Part shown: positions 12,716 through 26,195 of the stretch, in pieces | Layout: the number at the start of each line of letters is the position of its first letter | Position numbering within the stretch: the stretch's first letter is position 1 | NCBI GenBank assembly: GCA_964030475.1 | Contig: CAXIPT010000001.1 | Coordinates: 5,073,652 to 5,137,651 of the forward strand | DNA: 64,000 bases | Direction: 5' to 3' | Source of the DNA: Tethya wilhelma | Taxonomy: Eukaryota > Porifera > Demospongiae > Tethyida > Tethyidae | Position numbers and translations under genes: made by a program | The notes under the pieces: model-generated | The model's input: only the letters and a program-made list of their open reading frames with translations | What the model was told of the DNA's origin: nothing | The model's database searches: none

Positions 12716-15700
12716 CTAAATGTACACAATTTGAACTGCAATGTCAGATGAAAAATCTATCCTGTCATTTGAAATGTCCGGCACTCTTATCTTGACAAAG
12801 GTTCCACCGCTGGCTTTCTTGGTTAGTCGGCCGGGGTTAATGCACACACAGCCATCCATTTTCTGCATGTACACGAACAAGTGAGCAATAAAAACACAAG
12901 AGTGAAAAATCTAATTGCATTATTTTGTAATAAGATGTCCTGCTGCATGTTTGGGGCATGTGCTACTTCGCAAACACCTTGTTAAATTGATTACAATTGT
13001 TGTTGAATTTATTAGCTAATGATGCTCTGTTGTAGAGACCCAATTAGTACAACATAGTCCTTAAATTGATCAACAACTAAAGAGCCCATGGGGTGCGACG
13101 AAGCACACACCCTAATTCAGTCATTAGGGGCCCGGGAAAATGAGCAAACATTCGTTGCTACACAACAACCAGAATATTCACATTGTACATGACCATACCA
13201 GGAAGATCAGCATGACATTGTATGCTTTTATTGAATTGACTCTGATTAGTCAAGGTACAAATATTTTTTATGCAACCAAAATTAATGATATAGCTTAGTG
13301 GTTTATTTTCCAAGAAAAAATATCCCAGAGTCCTCTTCCTTTTTTTACACTGGATACAAACACCTCCTACATTGCACAGTGCAAACATCACTAAAGGTTA
13401 CTGTCAGGTCCTATGTTTGCCTATACACAAAGACAGGAAGCTACATGAGGTCAGGTCAGTGTCTTCCACTTACTTACTGTCTCACAGCTTGTCACCTCCA
13501 GTCCTCCTAGATTCTAATAACTAAAATCACGTCAAGAGAAGTATAACATTGGCAAGGCTTGTAAGCTAGGCGGCACATTCCAGGAAGGCACTCACTAGTG
13601 TTTGAAAGAATTTACTAAGAATACTTGTCTTAAGTGTGCAGATGACCCAACTCCAATGAACCCAGAACCCTTTATGGAAATAAAATTGATGGATTTGAAC
13701 AGTGCCAGGTGATTGACTTAAGTGATTGATCATAAGAGGAGGACATATAATTATGTCAGCTACTTCCATCTCAATATACAGAAGACAAAAAAATATGTTC
13801 AAAGAAGACGACATCTGTCCAGCCTTAAAATGACTGTGTCTCACATCTTTTCATCTCAGCCTTCACTCTCCTAATCAAAGAATGGCTCAAAGGAAGTTGT
13901 CACCTGTGTCTGGGAGTCCCGGAGTCTGTCTGATATCATGGACTGGCTACATACATTCAAAGGAGTCTCAAAGTGCACTGTCGTCATTCATTCACCTAAA
14001 ATATTATTTCTTGTTGACTAGAAATAAGCCATTGCGTGTTCCTTCCAGGATTTAAATTTCAAAGGAGCACACACACAAACACATGCACAACATTTACACA
14101 CTCTCTTTACAAACTGGTCATTACAATAAGTACGCCAATACGTCGAGAGGAGAGACGTCACATCTCCATAAAAAATGACTTTCTACCCCCTTTGCTGTGG
14201 GCTATTAAAGCATTCATTGTGATGTATATGACACCCACACTGGAATTTTGACCAACAAAGAAGCAACCCAGTACATAAAACACCAATCTACAAGCCAGTT
14301 TTAAAGTGGTCCCCCCACAATAGAGAGGATGGGAGCATTTGCGTCTGGACCTGAGTAGCACACCGAGTAAAATACACAGCAGGTGATGCTGAACCTTATA
14401 CATACAGAGCAAAGTTTACACTATACTGGAGTCACTCATCAATTCAAAATACAATCTGGATCATTTTGAGATATGTCACATGTATCGTATTCCGTCAGAT
14501 GTCATTGGCAACAGCCTTCCAGACAATTCACACATGCTCGGGTTGGAGACAGAAATCCTATGATTTGCATTAGTGGACTTTAATCCACAATCCATCATTG
14601 TCCAATAGGCAACCACAAGAATTGGTGAAATTCAAAACAGGGATGTATATAGAGGTAGAAGCGTGAGTGTATTACCTACCAGTTACGTATACTTGGTTAA
14701 TACCCATACAACAAGTAGTACTAGCTATCACACTGCAGTGATTGTGTGAGCGTATCAATTCATTGAATTCTGATATGATGACAGACCAACTACCCCCACA
14801 TAAACAGTGCAATGATAGTTTGTATACCCAGACTCTAGGGGGTGGCTGGTACAGTGTGTGGCTATTGTCCTGTGGCAACAGTGACCTCACAGAGTGCACC
14901 AGTCATCATGTGTCAGCCAGTTTTAATCAACTTTCTATCTTGTGTAACAGGAGTGAACTCTTGGTCTATATTAGGCCACACAAGAGAAGGCTATTAGGAG
15001 AGAGAGTGAAGTGGGCCGATTCATGGAAATGTTTGAGTCTATGAGGCACACAAAGGCCCAAGGAGCTGTGAATTCATGAATTAGGAGATAAGCATATTAT
15101 GCAAATGGTGATATAATATTATGCATTATATTCCGGCTTGTAAATGCAAATAAAGGTCTATATTTGTTGCGAAGTAAATTTACTCATGCATACATTATTA
15201 TTCCATACAAATCTACATTGCTCAACACATACACACTGGTACCTTTACAAATGGCTTGAGGTCTGAAGGCAGTAGCAGCAGATCAGGTCTCACTGGCAGC
15301 ATCGCATGCTGATAGTCAAGTCCATGAATGAGGTCAAGGTTCACTTCAGTAGCAGATTCTGCAAGTGGTGATTGGTGTTTTTTCTCTGCATCTCCTTCCG
15401 TCTTCTTTGACATACTGCCATCCTCACGTTGAAAGGGTGGAACCAGAGGGTAGTAGCTGTTGTGTGTGTGTGTGTGTACATGTGAGCAGAAAAATTGGCT
15501 GAGTGTGCACATAGTTTAATAATTTTTAAGAGTGTTTACACACGTGCACATGTGTCATCAATAACAGTTCCCATTGAAGTTAGGCAAAACAGAGAGGAAA
15601 AACAGTCTCCTGTTGATACGCCTTTCAGACGACGACAGCTAGAAATGATTAAAGATCGAGAAGTTTTTCAAAGGATTTCACACTACTCATGCCTGCCATT

Positions 15701-17727
15701 GGAGCTCTCTGTAGACATCACTGCACATACCGTTCACGTAACACTATCTACACACACTAACTAACCATAATACCTGCCGTCACATCACCACACCCATGGG
15801 AAGGATGGCGCACTCACCAACCCCTCACCCACCCATGACCAAGGTGCCCTGCAGATGACAAAGCTTTGCAAACCGACTGGCCATCAGCTTCTATTTTTAA
15901 TTCCTCACATTCGGTGTCGCGATGCTATTAATAGTTTGCGAAAATCACTGTTTACAGAGGAAGGAAAGAACATTCCTTTATTCTCATCGACAGTTGTCTA
16001 GTCACAAACAAATTCTTGTGGGTAACAAAGTTTAAAAAATAAACTAGCTCCTATTTTGCACCAATTTCTGAGGAATTAACGCAGGTGATAAGGCACACCT
16101 CAAGAGATCAAAAGAACCATACCACCAGGGAAACCATCCCAAGGCAATGTGCTCCCCACAGCTGCCCACCACAAGAGCCAGATTGCAATGCCCAAGTAAT
16201 ACACAAACATGCCTATAAAGCAAACATTGGCGAGAGCAATTAAGTAATAGTTGTCCAGATCTTAGTCTATCGAGCTAGACCCCTTTCTCACCGCTGCCTA
16301 ATGGTGTTAGGCAGCGGTGGTGAGAAAAAGGTCTAGCTTGATAGACTACTAAGATTTCTGATTCCAGTTTACAATCTCATGCCTTATGGTTTGGTAGTCG
16401 AGGCATGAGGATTGTAAGTAATAGTTGTCCAGATCTCTGATCCCAGCTTACAATGCTCATGTACATATGTCTCATGGTTGGGTGCTCAAGCTTTACCTCA
16501 ACATGCATGATAGGTTCTTGTTGACAACTCAACACAAGTTGTATTTGACACGGAGGCCAAGCATTAATCCCTGTCTTGCATTTCAATTTGACAGAGATCA
16601 GCAGTTTTTAAAATTCCAAGTGCCTTTCTAGAGTTCTCCCCCAGTTGACCCACCCACGACAGTCGACGAGAGAAAGAGAGAAGGAGAGGATTGCAGGCCA
16701 AGAATGGAGAGAGAAACATGATGAAGACTATTCCACAACAGTATCAGATTGTGTGTGAGTGTGATCCATCGTTCTATCTCCACACACACAACCCTCATCT
16801 TGTGTTGTTTGTAGGTGTTGTGTGAGTATCACTAACAAGGCTCACTCTCTTCTGGTGTAAACAACGTTCCATTTGCAGCGGACGAATGGGATGTAAGAAC
16901 GTGTGCAGGTATAAGTATTCAGATGGGACTTTTTCAAAAATGACATGCAAGTATGTCAACAAATACCATAATTATTGACAATCAATGCAGTGGTCAAGAC
17001 CATATTATATTAGACTGCAGCTGCTGCTTGTGTATCTAGTGGTTACCTTTGTTGACAGAGAATGTGCCTTGCAACTCGAGCCATTCTGTCACCCGTTGGC
17101 CTGTGTGTGTGTGTATGTGTGTGTGTGTGTGTGTGCATTCTTTGCTCACAATTTCTAATATCTTGTGTGTGTGTGCATGTGTGTGTCTTTGAGTGTGTGC
17201 ATTATTTGCTCACTATTTCTTTTTAATATCTCATTTGTGCTTGTGCGTGTGTGTTAGGTATGAAAATTTATAAATGTGTGTATGCACAACAACAAGTTAT
17301 GACCAATTAACAGTCTCAGTATGCAAATATCCACAAAATAGATGACGTTTTAGCTAGACCATTATCAATTTACCAACACTCAAACAGAAAATATTTTTAC
17401 ACCAACAAGTCCCAGGAATGAGTAAAACACGACCAACACACACATAAACAATTATAATATGAAGCATACCCTTTAAACATGCTACGAGCAGAGAGATGAA
17501 AGAGAACGTCAGTGGAGGTCATTCCAAGGCAGAGGCCATTGATGGAGAGGGTGGCTGGGTCAGGGGCAGAGAAGAGGAGCTCCCTCGGAGGAACCTGGAA
17601 GGGAGGCTGGGGGTACACCAGCCACTGGTGGTGAACGTCACGCTGGGAGGGGACCAGGATCAGTGTTGTGTTCAAACTACATAAAAGATGGAATACTATA
17701 ATTATCTATTCTTATTCATAACAGCAT

Positions 17728-17799
<72 letters not shown>

Positions 17800-18433
17800 N
17801 NNNNNNNNNNNNNNNNNNNTATGTGTGTGTGTGTGTGTGTGCATTCTTTGCTCACAATTTCTAATATCTTGTGTGTGTGTGCATGTGTGTGTCTTTGAGT
17901 GTGTGCATTATTTGCTCACTATTTCTTTTTAATATCTCATTTGTGCTTGTGCGTGTGTGTTAGGTATGAAAATTTATAAATGTGTGTATGCACAACAACA
18001 AGTTATGACCAATTAACAGTCTCAGTATGCAAATATCCACAAAATAGATGACGTTTTAGCTAGACCATTATCAATTTACCAACACTCAAACAGAAAATAT
18101 TTTTACACCAACAAGTCCCAGGAATGAGTAAAACACGACCAACACACACATAAACAATTATAATATGAAGCATACCCTTTAAACATGCTACGAGCAGAGA
18201 GATGAAAGAGAACGTCAGTGGAGGTCATTCCAAGGCAGAGGCCATTGATGGAGAGGGTGGCTGGGTCAGGGGCAGAGAAGAGGAGCTCCCTCGGAGGAAC
18301 CTGGAAGGGAGGCTGGGGGTACACCAGCCACTGGTGGTGAACGTCACGCTGGGAGGGGACCAGGATCAGTGTTGTGTTCAAACTACATAAAAGATGGAAT
18401 ACTATAATTATCTATTCTTATTCATAACAGCAT

Positions 18434-18469
<36 letters not shown>

Positions 18470-19802
18470 ACACAAATTTCCCTAAAAAGATCATTGTTTT
18501 TTATCTATTGAAAATAACAGTTTCAGTATTATTATATTCTTAAAAGGTCAACAGTAAAACTTTTAGAATGTTATGAAAGTGCACTTTATAAATCTTTTCA
18601 CCTTTTGGCAGTCATATTACTTACTTAAAATAATGCTGTGGTAATTACACATTATGTATCATTACTGTCATAAATGGAACATATCAGCTATGCTTCATAG
18701 AGAGGTACTCAAAGCAAAATGTACCTAATTCACCACACCAAGTAAAAGAGGGCACATCCTGATCTCTTGACCACAGCAATGTATCCCTTTGCAACCAATA
18801 TGCCCTTTTAAGACAATGTTCCAGCACTCAAATTCACAGACTATTAAAAACTGTGGGAGAAGGTAGAGAGGTCACACAGACTGCCAAATGACAGCTGGTA
18901 TAGATACTGATATATAGGTAGTCCACCACTTTCATACAGAATCTGGTATATGACATCTTTTCCAATGATATTAAGAAGCCAAAGTCCAGACATTTTTCTG
19001 ATTCACAACATTTCAGTTGATTCATTTTTGTGGCCCAACCAACCCACCTTCTAGTGCACTGATAGACAGGTGTCAGTACTTTCTTTTTAAAGAATTCATC
19101 AAACGTCATGTCATTGGGAAGATCACACTCCTGAAAGGAAGGTAAGAGTGTCACAGTCAACACACTCTGAACTGATGTAATGTTCTGAGCAGGACAGCTG
19201 TCCAGGTATCTAAACAGCTAAGGGTGAATATTGTCTTTTAATGTATGGCATAATTGTTGTGATCTCAGTGGATCCTATGCATGAGTGTCTGGAAGGTCAT
19301 CCAACCATTTACATTAATTTGCATTAATGCCTCAATACAGTGACTGCATAGCTTAGCAACCAACATGTATGGCACATTCACTTCTTACCTTGATGAGAGG
19401 ATGGGTGGAGTCAACAAATGGACCTAGCTGCAACAAGTTAAAATTTAAAATTTAATATCAACTTATATTGCACACACACACACACACACACAACAGTGTG
19501 CCCAGGTAGACTAGTGGTTGTCATGCACAACATACCAACAGGAGGACATTGGGTCTCTCTGTCTCGACCACCCTCAGCAGATCGTAAAGAGGCTCCATCT
19601 CCAGAGAATCAGAGGTGGAGAACGGACCAGTGGCTGCCAGCAGAGTGAACCCTGAGTCCCAGGAGGAGGAGAGCACAAACACCACTTAAGCTACTCCATG
19701 ACACATGATCAACTATATTGGCTGCCACCTACCTGACATCAGCTTGGAGGGTCTCTTTGGTGGTGGAGGAACAGCACCCTACACATCACAAGGTACACGT
19801 TT

Positions 19803-19855
<53 letters not shown>

Positions 19856-22474
19856 CTTTGCACATGTGTTTCATCAAAAGTATACAGCTAACCTCATCAT
19901 AGATGGTGGATGGTATTAAGATACCGTTGTAATTATTGATGCCCTCCACTGCAACAACCTGCAGCAATAATGAACAACACAGTACTTCATAACTGTAGCC
20001 ACCATAGCACAGAGCCATGCCTTCCTACAGCTACCTGTCCTGGGAAGAGGGAGCATGTGACATTATCCGGTATGTCCAGTTTGACAGAGATCCCTTTGCT
20101 CCTCCGGGTCTTGATGGGTCCCTCAAGAAGACAGGAGCGGGCATTGAGGTGACCCTCTCCCTCACAGACAACTTGACCTGTAAAAACTGCTGGCTCCTGT
20201 AATAGATTGTATTAGGGCAATGTCATGTATCTTGCTGCGGTATTATTACAAAGGTGATAAAATTGTCCATAAAAATGAGAAAACACAACCACACACATGA
20301 ATTTTCAAGTTCCAAAGATCAAGTTGCTGACCATAGTAGCTCATGACATGGGATTCAATATTGTGTGACTTGGAAAAGAATTGCTTTGATCAGAGCAAAT
20401 AAAAGAAAAAGAACATTGTCCTTAAATGGTCCACTATATCAATCAACATATGTTATCTCTTCCTACTGTCAAGAGTGTCTTATCATCTATGTTTTTTGGT
20501 GTGATCAAACGTCGACGATAGATATGCTTCTACAGATGTTTTGCTGGGAGAACTATTTTGTTTATGTCCTATATACTTCCATGCTAACACAGGCATCAAA
20601 CAATCTAGATCTCTCAGCAGTCTACCACACAGGGAATGCTGGCTGATAATTGTGCGACAATGACACAAGCGACGCGTCTCTGTCTGTCAGTGTTATGTCT
20701 GTCGCGCCATAACACCTTGCTTACCAATGATGGCTGAGCCACCGACAATGGCTCTGGGAGACTGTTTCCTCTGCAAATGACATCACCCAACGCCTCTATC
20801 CTCTCAATAAGAGCTGCAACAATACAATACCAAACAACACTCAACAGGTGACTGGGAAGAAATCATCACAGACAAGATCTCTTATTGGCCGACTCACTGA
20901 GTGCTTTCTCAGACACCTTTTGGAACATGTATTGATAAGGGGCTTTCAGAGCAGTCTCCTGGTCATAGTGGGCTACTTCCACACCGCCTGTGGTGCCTCT
21001 CCAGCTCTGTGGGAGGCTATTCTCATTCAATGCACACACAATGTTGCCACTGTTCTGTCTTTGGTTGTACTTGGCAGCTGGAGTGCTGGAGATCAAGCTA
21101 CAATATGGGAGGGGTGGATGCATATCAAGCCCATTGCAGACACACTTAAGCAGTTACAATTCTTGTCGTCACAATACCACATAGTCTTATTATTAGATAT
21201 ATACTTTTGCCATAGTACTTCATGACTAACTTTGTACATTTCTATTTTTGAGGATGGTCTCCAAATACAAAAAATTCACAAAAATTTGCTTCCCTCAAAA
21301 AAAACTTTGTACAGTATAAACTCAATACAACATACTGTACAGCCAGAAATATTGACAGGATTTTGATTTGACGGCCAAAGTCCAAATTGTCAAATATAAC
21401 TCCATCAATACTTTGGCCACAGTTTATGCATGTACTGCACATGCAACCCATCAAGTAAACAAATTTTCTCAACATGTGAAAATTCAAACGGTCTTATATA
21501 TTACAATCCCAAACCTAAAGAAACCCTCCCTCATGCCTGCTCAGGCAAGTATCTAGTAAACATCGAACATGACCTACGTGTTACATGTATGTATGTATGT
21601 ATGTACCTGCTGTTGAGAGACCGGACTGGTGTGGCCGGAGTGCTCCCGTTGGACACTGGGTGTGTCGGCCGAGGAGTAAGGGGCGTGGCACCATTGTGGA
21701 CGTGCCTTGACTTTGATGAAGGGGTGGGAGTAGTGGGTGTGGTCTGACCAACAGTTCGTTTTTGACCTCTCTAAGATGTGTAGAGAGAAAAATTAACTAT
21801 TATAGTTTACTTTATAACACATTGAGATGTTGAGTCTTACTTGTCTAACTCTGTCTTCAGGTGTACCATAAGCCCCCAATAGATCTTCATCAACATCATT
21901 GCCAAACCTAGAAGTATGTGAGAGAACCTTTCTCATTCTCTCTCTTATTCTTCCTCTCTCTCTTTCTCTCTCTCTCTCTTACAGTCATACAATCACTTAC
22001 AGTCCAGCAAGGTCATCTTGAGTGCACATCACTCCATTCCCCCCAGTCTTGGAGACAGCTCGTCTAGACAGGGGCGTCCTCTTGCTGTTCAAACTACTCA
22101 TGAGGCTGCTCTCCCATCGATCCATGTTCTCCACGTCCATGCAACAGTCCCCATTCTTGGCGGAGAAGGCTACCCATTGGTTGACCAGCTCACCAGCATT
22201 AATCTGATACTTTATCCCAACCTCAACCACTGTAAACAGAATGCACAGTACAACATGATATGATGTTATCAGGGTGCCGGTGCAGGGGGTGTCTGGGTGT
22301 TTCTAAATAAAGCCTGCTCATCACTAAACTTTTTTTACTTCTGTAGATATCATGCCTGACACATAGATACACATAGGCCTACTCACATTTTTCTAGCTGG
22401 GTAGAACCGTATTCCACTGGAATATCAAAAACCTGGAACTCTTGGATGATGTCTGCTTCAGACAACTTTGACAT
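12716..22474 (-). CDS. POLA2: DNA polymerase alpha subunit B (POLA2), 656 aa, 16 coding exons
   Basis: Exons (phase-checked): 22387-22474, 22001-22229, 21841-21907, 21607-21770, 20898-21097, 20725-20813, 20035-20196, 19893-19958, 19733-19778, 19536-19651, 19389-19427, 19048-19130, 18176-18382 (or its copy 17470-17676), 17047-17100, 15243-15456, 12716-12862. They give 657 codons; human POLA2 is 598 aa. The N-terminal helical domain is followed by a Ser/Thr/Pro-rich linker, an OB fold (about 280-360) and the catalytically dead phosphoesterase domain (about 372-640). Recognisable signatures are LAATGPFSTSDSLE, VPSQRDVHHQWLVYPQPPF, LSINGLCLGMTSTDVLFHL and the C-terminal GCVCINPGRLTK. POLA2 is the regulatory B subunit of the Pol alpha-primase complex that starts DNA synthesis in the nucleus. 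The small exon 17047-17100 bridges the phosphoesterase exon to YYPLVPP with matching phase 2 at both ends. Confidence 0.95.
16264..16347. repeat. Near-perfect hairpin, about 37-40 bp arms, in POLA2 intron
   Basis: The left arm (16264-16300, starting agtctatcgagctagacc) pairs with the right arm (16308-16347, ending ggtctagcttgatagact), with a 7-nt loop and a few internal mismatches and gaps. A second hairpin follows at about 16368-16416 (arms ttacaatctcatgcct / aggcatgaggattgtaa). Copies of a taagtaatagttgtccagatc segment lie on either side, at about 16241 and 16416. It could be a small foldback element or a structured RNA precursor. Confidence 0.55.
17470..17676 (-). repeat. Second copy of POLA2 exon 13, identical to 18176-18382
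   Basis: This 207-nt exon recurs at an offset of 706 bp within the identical flanks 17114 to about 17731 and 17820 to about 18437, separated by a (CA)n run and the 20-N gap. The exon is 69 codons with phase 2 at both ends, so including both copies would not shift the frame. It would, however, duplicate part of the phosphoesterase fold. The simplest reading is unmerged contig overlap. Confidence 0.85.
17800..17819. other. Assembly gap (20 N)
   Basis: Run of N between a long (CA)n tract and the start of the second copy of the duplicated segment. Confidence 0.99.
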
Positions 22475-23205
22475 GGTGGCAAGCTCTAGCTAACTCAGAA
22501 AACAATTTTCCCGCCAAACTTTCCCGCAAAAATTAATTAAGGCGGAGCTATCGAAAGTAACGAACTTACTTGGCCATTGGGATCTCATGTAAAATTGAAA
22601 ATAATTTCAGACAAGCTACACGTGGGCACTCTGGCACTTCATAGAATTTACTGGAGCCACAGAGACTTCTAAACGAAGAACAGTAGGAAGATATCAAATG
22701 GCTGTTGCAGTGACAAGATGCTACAGATTCATCTTGACCAATACCAGCCGTCTAGAACAATGAAAACGCCCACAGTTCAACTCATCCCTGCAGACCATTT
22801 CCAGAGCTCCTAGACACCAATACCACTCATCATATGTGTNGCCGCTCACTGCAACCATTCGAGTCTGCACAACCACCATCATATGTGTTAACGGGCAACT
22901 CTCTTATGTATTCCTTTAGAACGGCAGGTTATCGTAAACGGCATTAGGAGTATAGACTCAAGCGGGGCAGAGATGTGCACTGACCTGCAGCTGGAGAGAT
23001 ATCATTCGAGAGTATTCTGTTGCGTTGTGTTCCATACAGCCATATCACTCTTTTCTCTAGGGATCATGTTATCTTGTAGTGAGCAGGTATATGCATCTTG
23101 TGACTCTAATCTATGAAAGGATCATGGGGCCCTCCTTCTTTTTTGTTTGGAACACGGGAGACAGAATGGTTGGTATGGCCAGACTTATTCCACACACCAC
23201 TACAG

Positions 23206-23272
<67 letters not shown>

Positions 23273-23279
23273 CACACAN

Positions 23280-23312
<33 letters not shown>

Positions 23313-23780
23313 GGAGTGGATGTTGAAAGAGTCTTGAAATACTTCAACATTGAGTCATCTGTTACAAAGAAAGGAGCATCGACATTTGCCTTGGCATACG
23401 TGTTTCACAAGTTCCTCCTTCCACTCCGAGCCACCATCACAGTGGTCAGTGTACCTGTCATTGTCAGACATCTTAGAATGAGGGGATGGATAAAAGGAAT
23501 GACAAAGACCACCAAACCAACTCCCAAGTAGAGGAATTTTTTTCCCAAGTTGTATCATAACAAAATGTTGCCTTGAACCAAGAAAAGAATATCATGCCTA
23601 TGCGTTTGTTTCACAGACAACAAGTATTATAATTTATTATGCTGCAATTGTGCCATATTAGCTATAATAATTGTTATTATTATAGTTATTAACTTTTGTG
23701 TGTACAAATAATAATAATACGTTATCAATCTTCATCGTCATCTCTCAATCTTGTCCAAGATTGTGCTCATGAATGGCCGA
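22475..23780. other. Spacer between the POLA2 start and the decayed CYLD-like/kinase copy
   Basis: Contains the POLA2 promoter region, single-N joins at 22840 and 23279, and a (CA)n tract at about 23209-23310. An open frame across the CA tract (23079-23531) is low-complexity and not called as a gene. Confidence 0.5.
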
Positions 23781-26049
23781 TCAGTGGAACCAGTTGAGTG
23801 CAGTCCTTTGCAAACTCAATGATTTCTGGAATCTTTTGGCTGTCTTGATAGCTGTTTGAGCATGGAAGGAAACTCTCTTGGGGTCATTGGGTGGGACTTG
23901 GAACAGGGCTACTTCACAGGCAAGGACACCAAAGCTGTAAACATCCAGTTGTGGTGTTTGTTCTTCACCTTTAAGGATTTCAGGAGCTGAATAAGATGTG
24001 GTGTGTTCAGTAGATGTGGGTCCAAGATGGATTAGATTGGCAGAAGCAAAGTCTGTGAGCTTAGCTTTCCAATTACTGTTTCGTTTTTCTTCCAACGTAC
24101 ACTCTGACTGCTCACATCTCCATGGATTATGGGTAGGCGTTGAGAGTGCAAGAAACACAGAGCAGCAGCTACGATCACCAAGAATGGGCAGCTTATTCTT
24201 CTCTTCAAGCATGTTGTAATCACGATATGCAAGACGTAAAACTGTTTCAGAAAATTCATTGATAATCATCACACAATTATCCGGAGATTCCTCATTATTT
24301 AAAGACTGCTCCAAGAAATGGGAGAAGATTGGATGCTGAATTTGTGCCATCTTTTGCATCATTGTCGAGTGTGCTCAGTAGCAAAGTGAGAGAGTGTCAC
24401 TTGGTTCAGAGATTTGATAGAAACCTTTTGACGTCGGAATTTTCCTCGAGCATAACATNCTCGAGCATAACATCCCCATTCTTTCTTCTTTTAAGACTTT
24501 GGTATTTTTACCTCCTCTAGTGAAACCTCCCACCAGTCTTGCTGTTTCTCTTCTTTTTGGAGCAATTTTGCTCTTCAACTGATTGAGCTCTTCTTTCTGT
24601 TGCTTCACCTGCTGCTGAAACTGCTGCAGGACTTTGTTTTCTTGGTCACGATAACACTGGAGAGAAAGGTCATACTCTAGTTTCTTGTTGGCTCGGGAGA
24701 GCTTGGCAAGTTTGTAATCGACTTCAATAGAGTCCATTCTTTCTCTTTCCTCTGACACTTGTTGGGAGCTATCTCTATCAACTGGTTTGGGACATACAGC
24801 TTAAATGAACTTTGCTTCATGGCAGTGCCACCCTCACTTAAAGTGTTGGCCTCTTGCTGTGGTACATCAGGATCACCTGAAGGATTCTCTGCATGTTCCA
24901 TATCGTCAAGCATTTTAACCAAAGCTATAAGGATTTGGCAATAGTGGCCTGTATCAGCATAAAGCTGCTGATCTTGAGGTTTGATGCTGGTCTGGACTCC
25001 TCAACTTCTGCCTCTGCTGATGTGGTGGGCTGTTCATTCATCAACTCTCTTCGGCTTCTTTGGTGTCACTGTGATCAGATTCATTCACTTCTGTCCCTGT
25101 GTCATCCAGTGTACCTGCTCTACTCCTTGGTCTCTCATCAAATTCTTCTGGGAATTCTTTGCTAGGGGAATGCCAGCTCCTCCTTTGGCCTGCCCGTTTC
25201 TTAATTGCATATTCTCCGAGTGTACCATGCAGTAGTAGCTCCTGTAGCTTTCATTCTCCCTCTTCAGAGAATTCTTCCCTAGTCAATCTCCTGGGTCTGC
25301 AAGTCATCTGGCTGTTCCTGTAGCTGATCTAGTGTTAAGAAGAGACCACAGTTTTTGTCGCATGTAAAACACCTCTCTTCTTTCTTTGTACTCCGTTTGT
25401 TAGTGCCATCGCATTTGCCCCAGCCACGAGAATTTGGGATCCTAGGTAGTGATTATAATAATTGATTGATTAAAATGACATGGCAACTGATGAAGAGCAA
25501 GATGCCTAAATTAGTAATTATATTTCGTCAAATCACCTTGATTTCCACTCCAAACATGATCTTATCATGTCCATACCCTTCCAACTGTCCTATGTACCTG
25601 GACAATTGCGCTGCACAATGTATGTCTCTCAGGTGGAATGTACACAATGTCATCAATCTTCAACCTCAGTCCCCATTCCAACTTTCCTGGTGTTGTGAAA
25701 CAGTGTAACGATCAGCTGGAGCTGGTATAGCTGACAATAGTTGGGCTTCAGCTTTGGATAAAAGGAGGATATATCCAGCATTTTCAGGGATTTTTAGCGT
25801 TATGCTGTGTCGGCTAGCAATGTCATACAGAGCACAGACTTGGTAGTTGCACGTTTCAAGTCGATGGAGCAAGGTTCCCTTCACCACAGTGATTTGTCCC
25901 TCCCCTCTGGGGCCTTTGCCATAGGCAACAGAGCCCCTACTCACTCCTGGAGATTCTTCTAATAGAATGTAACGAGGTTTATACTCCATACACTTTCTGC
26001 ACTGGTCTAATAGTTTTTTGCCTAGCTCGTTTATCGTTTGCACAATCAT
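23781..26049 (-). pseudogene. Decayed CYLD-like / coiled-coil / kinase gene (paralogue of the gene at 54611-60325)
   Basis: Reading leftward, segments match the intact paralogue in order. 26049-25666 encodes the CYLD-type N-terminal module (YILLEESPG..., AEAQLLSAIPAPADRY). About 25650-25520 is the first half of CAP-Gly 1, ending KIMFGVEIK. About 25440-25320 is its second half (CFTCDKNCGLFLTLDQL), which runs into an in-frame TAG. About 24760-24530 is a coiled coil. 24362-23781 is a kinase domain. The frame breaks after ADRY, within the CAP-Gly, and twice in the kinase. Catalytic motifs are altered: HRD is HGD, the Asn of HRDxxxxN is Ser (HGDVSSQS), and DFG is DFA. A duplicated ctcgagcataacat spans the N at 24459. 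I read it as a pseudogene, or at best a pseudokinase in poorly assembled sequence. No CAP-Gly 2 or 3 was recognised. Confidence 0.75.
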
Positions 26050-26195
26050 AATGGGTGTGGCTGGAGGCGCGCGCGAGTCCTAACCCCACCCACTTTCAAA
26101 AGGCAATAGAATGTAATGGGATAATGATGATGAACAAAAAATAATGCTGTTATTATTATTCATAAAAACACAAGAATTACACCAACAAACACAAA

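Noticed and set aside
15495..15764. Plus-strand frame containing DREVFQR, considered for the missing POLA2 segment
   Set aside because: Wrong strand. The correct bridging exon was found at 17047-17100 on the minus strand.
23079..23531. Open frame of 150 codons across a (CA)n tract
   Set aside because: Most of it is His-Thr dipeptide repeat from CA sequence and it spans an N. The same applies to frames near 1571, 35649, 39309 and 60605.
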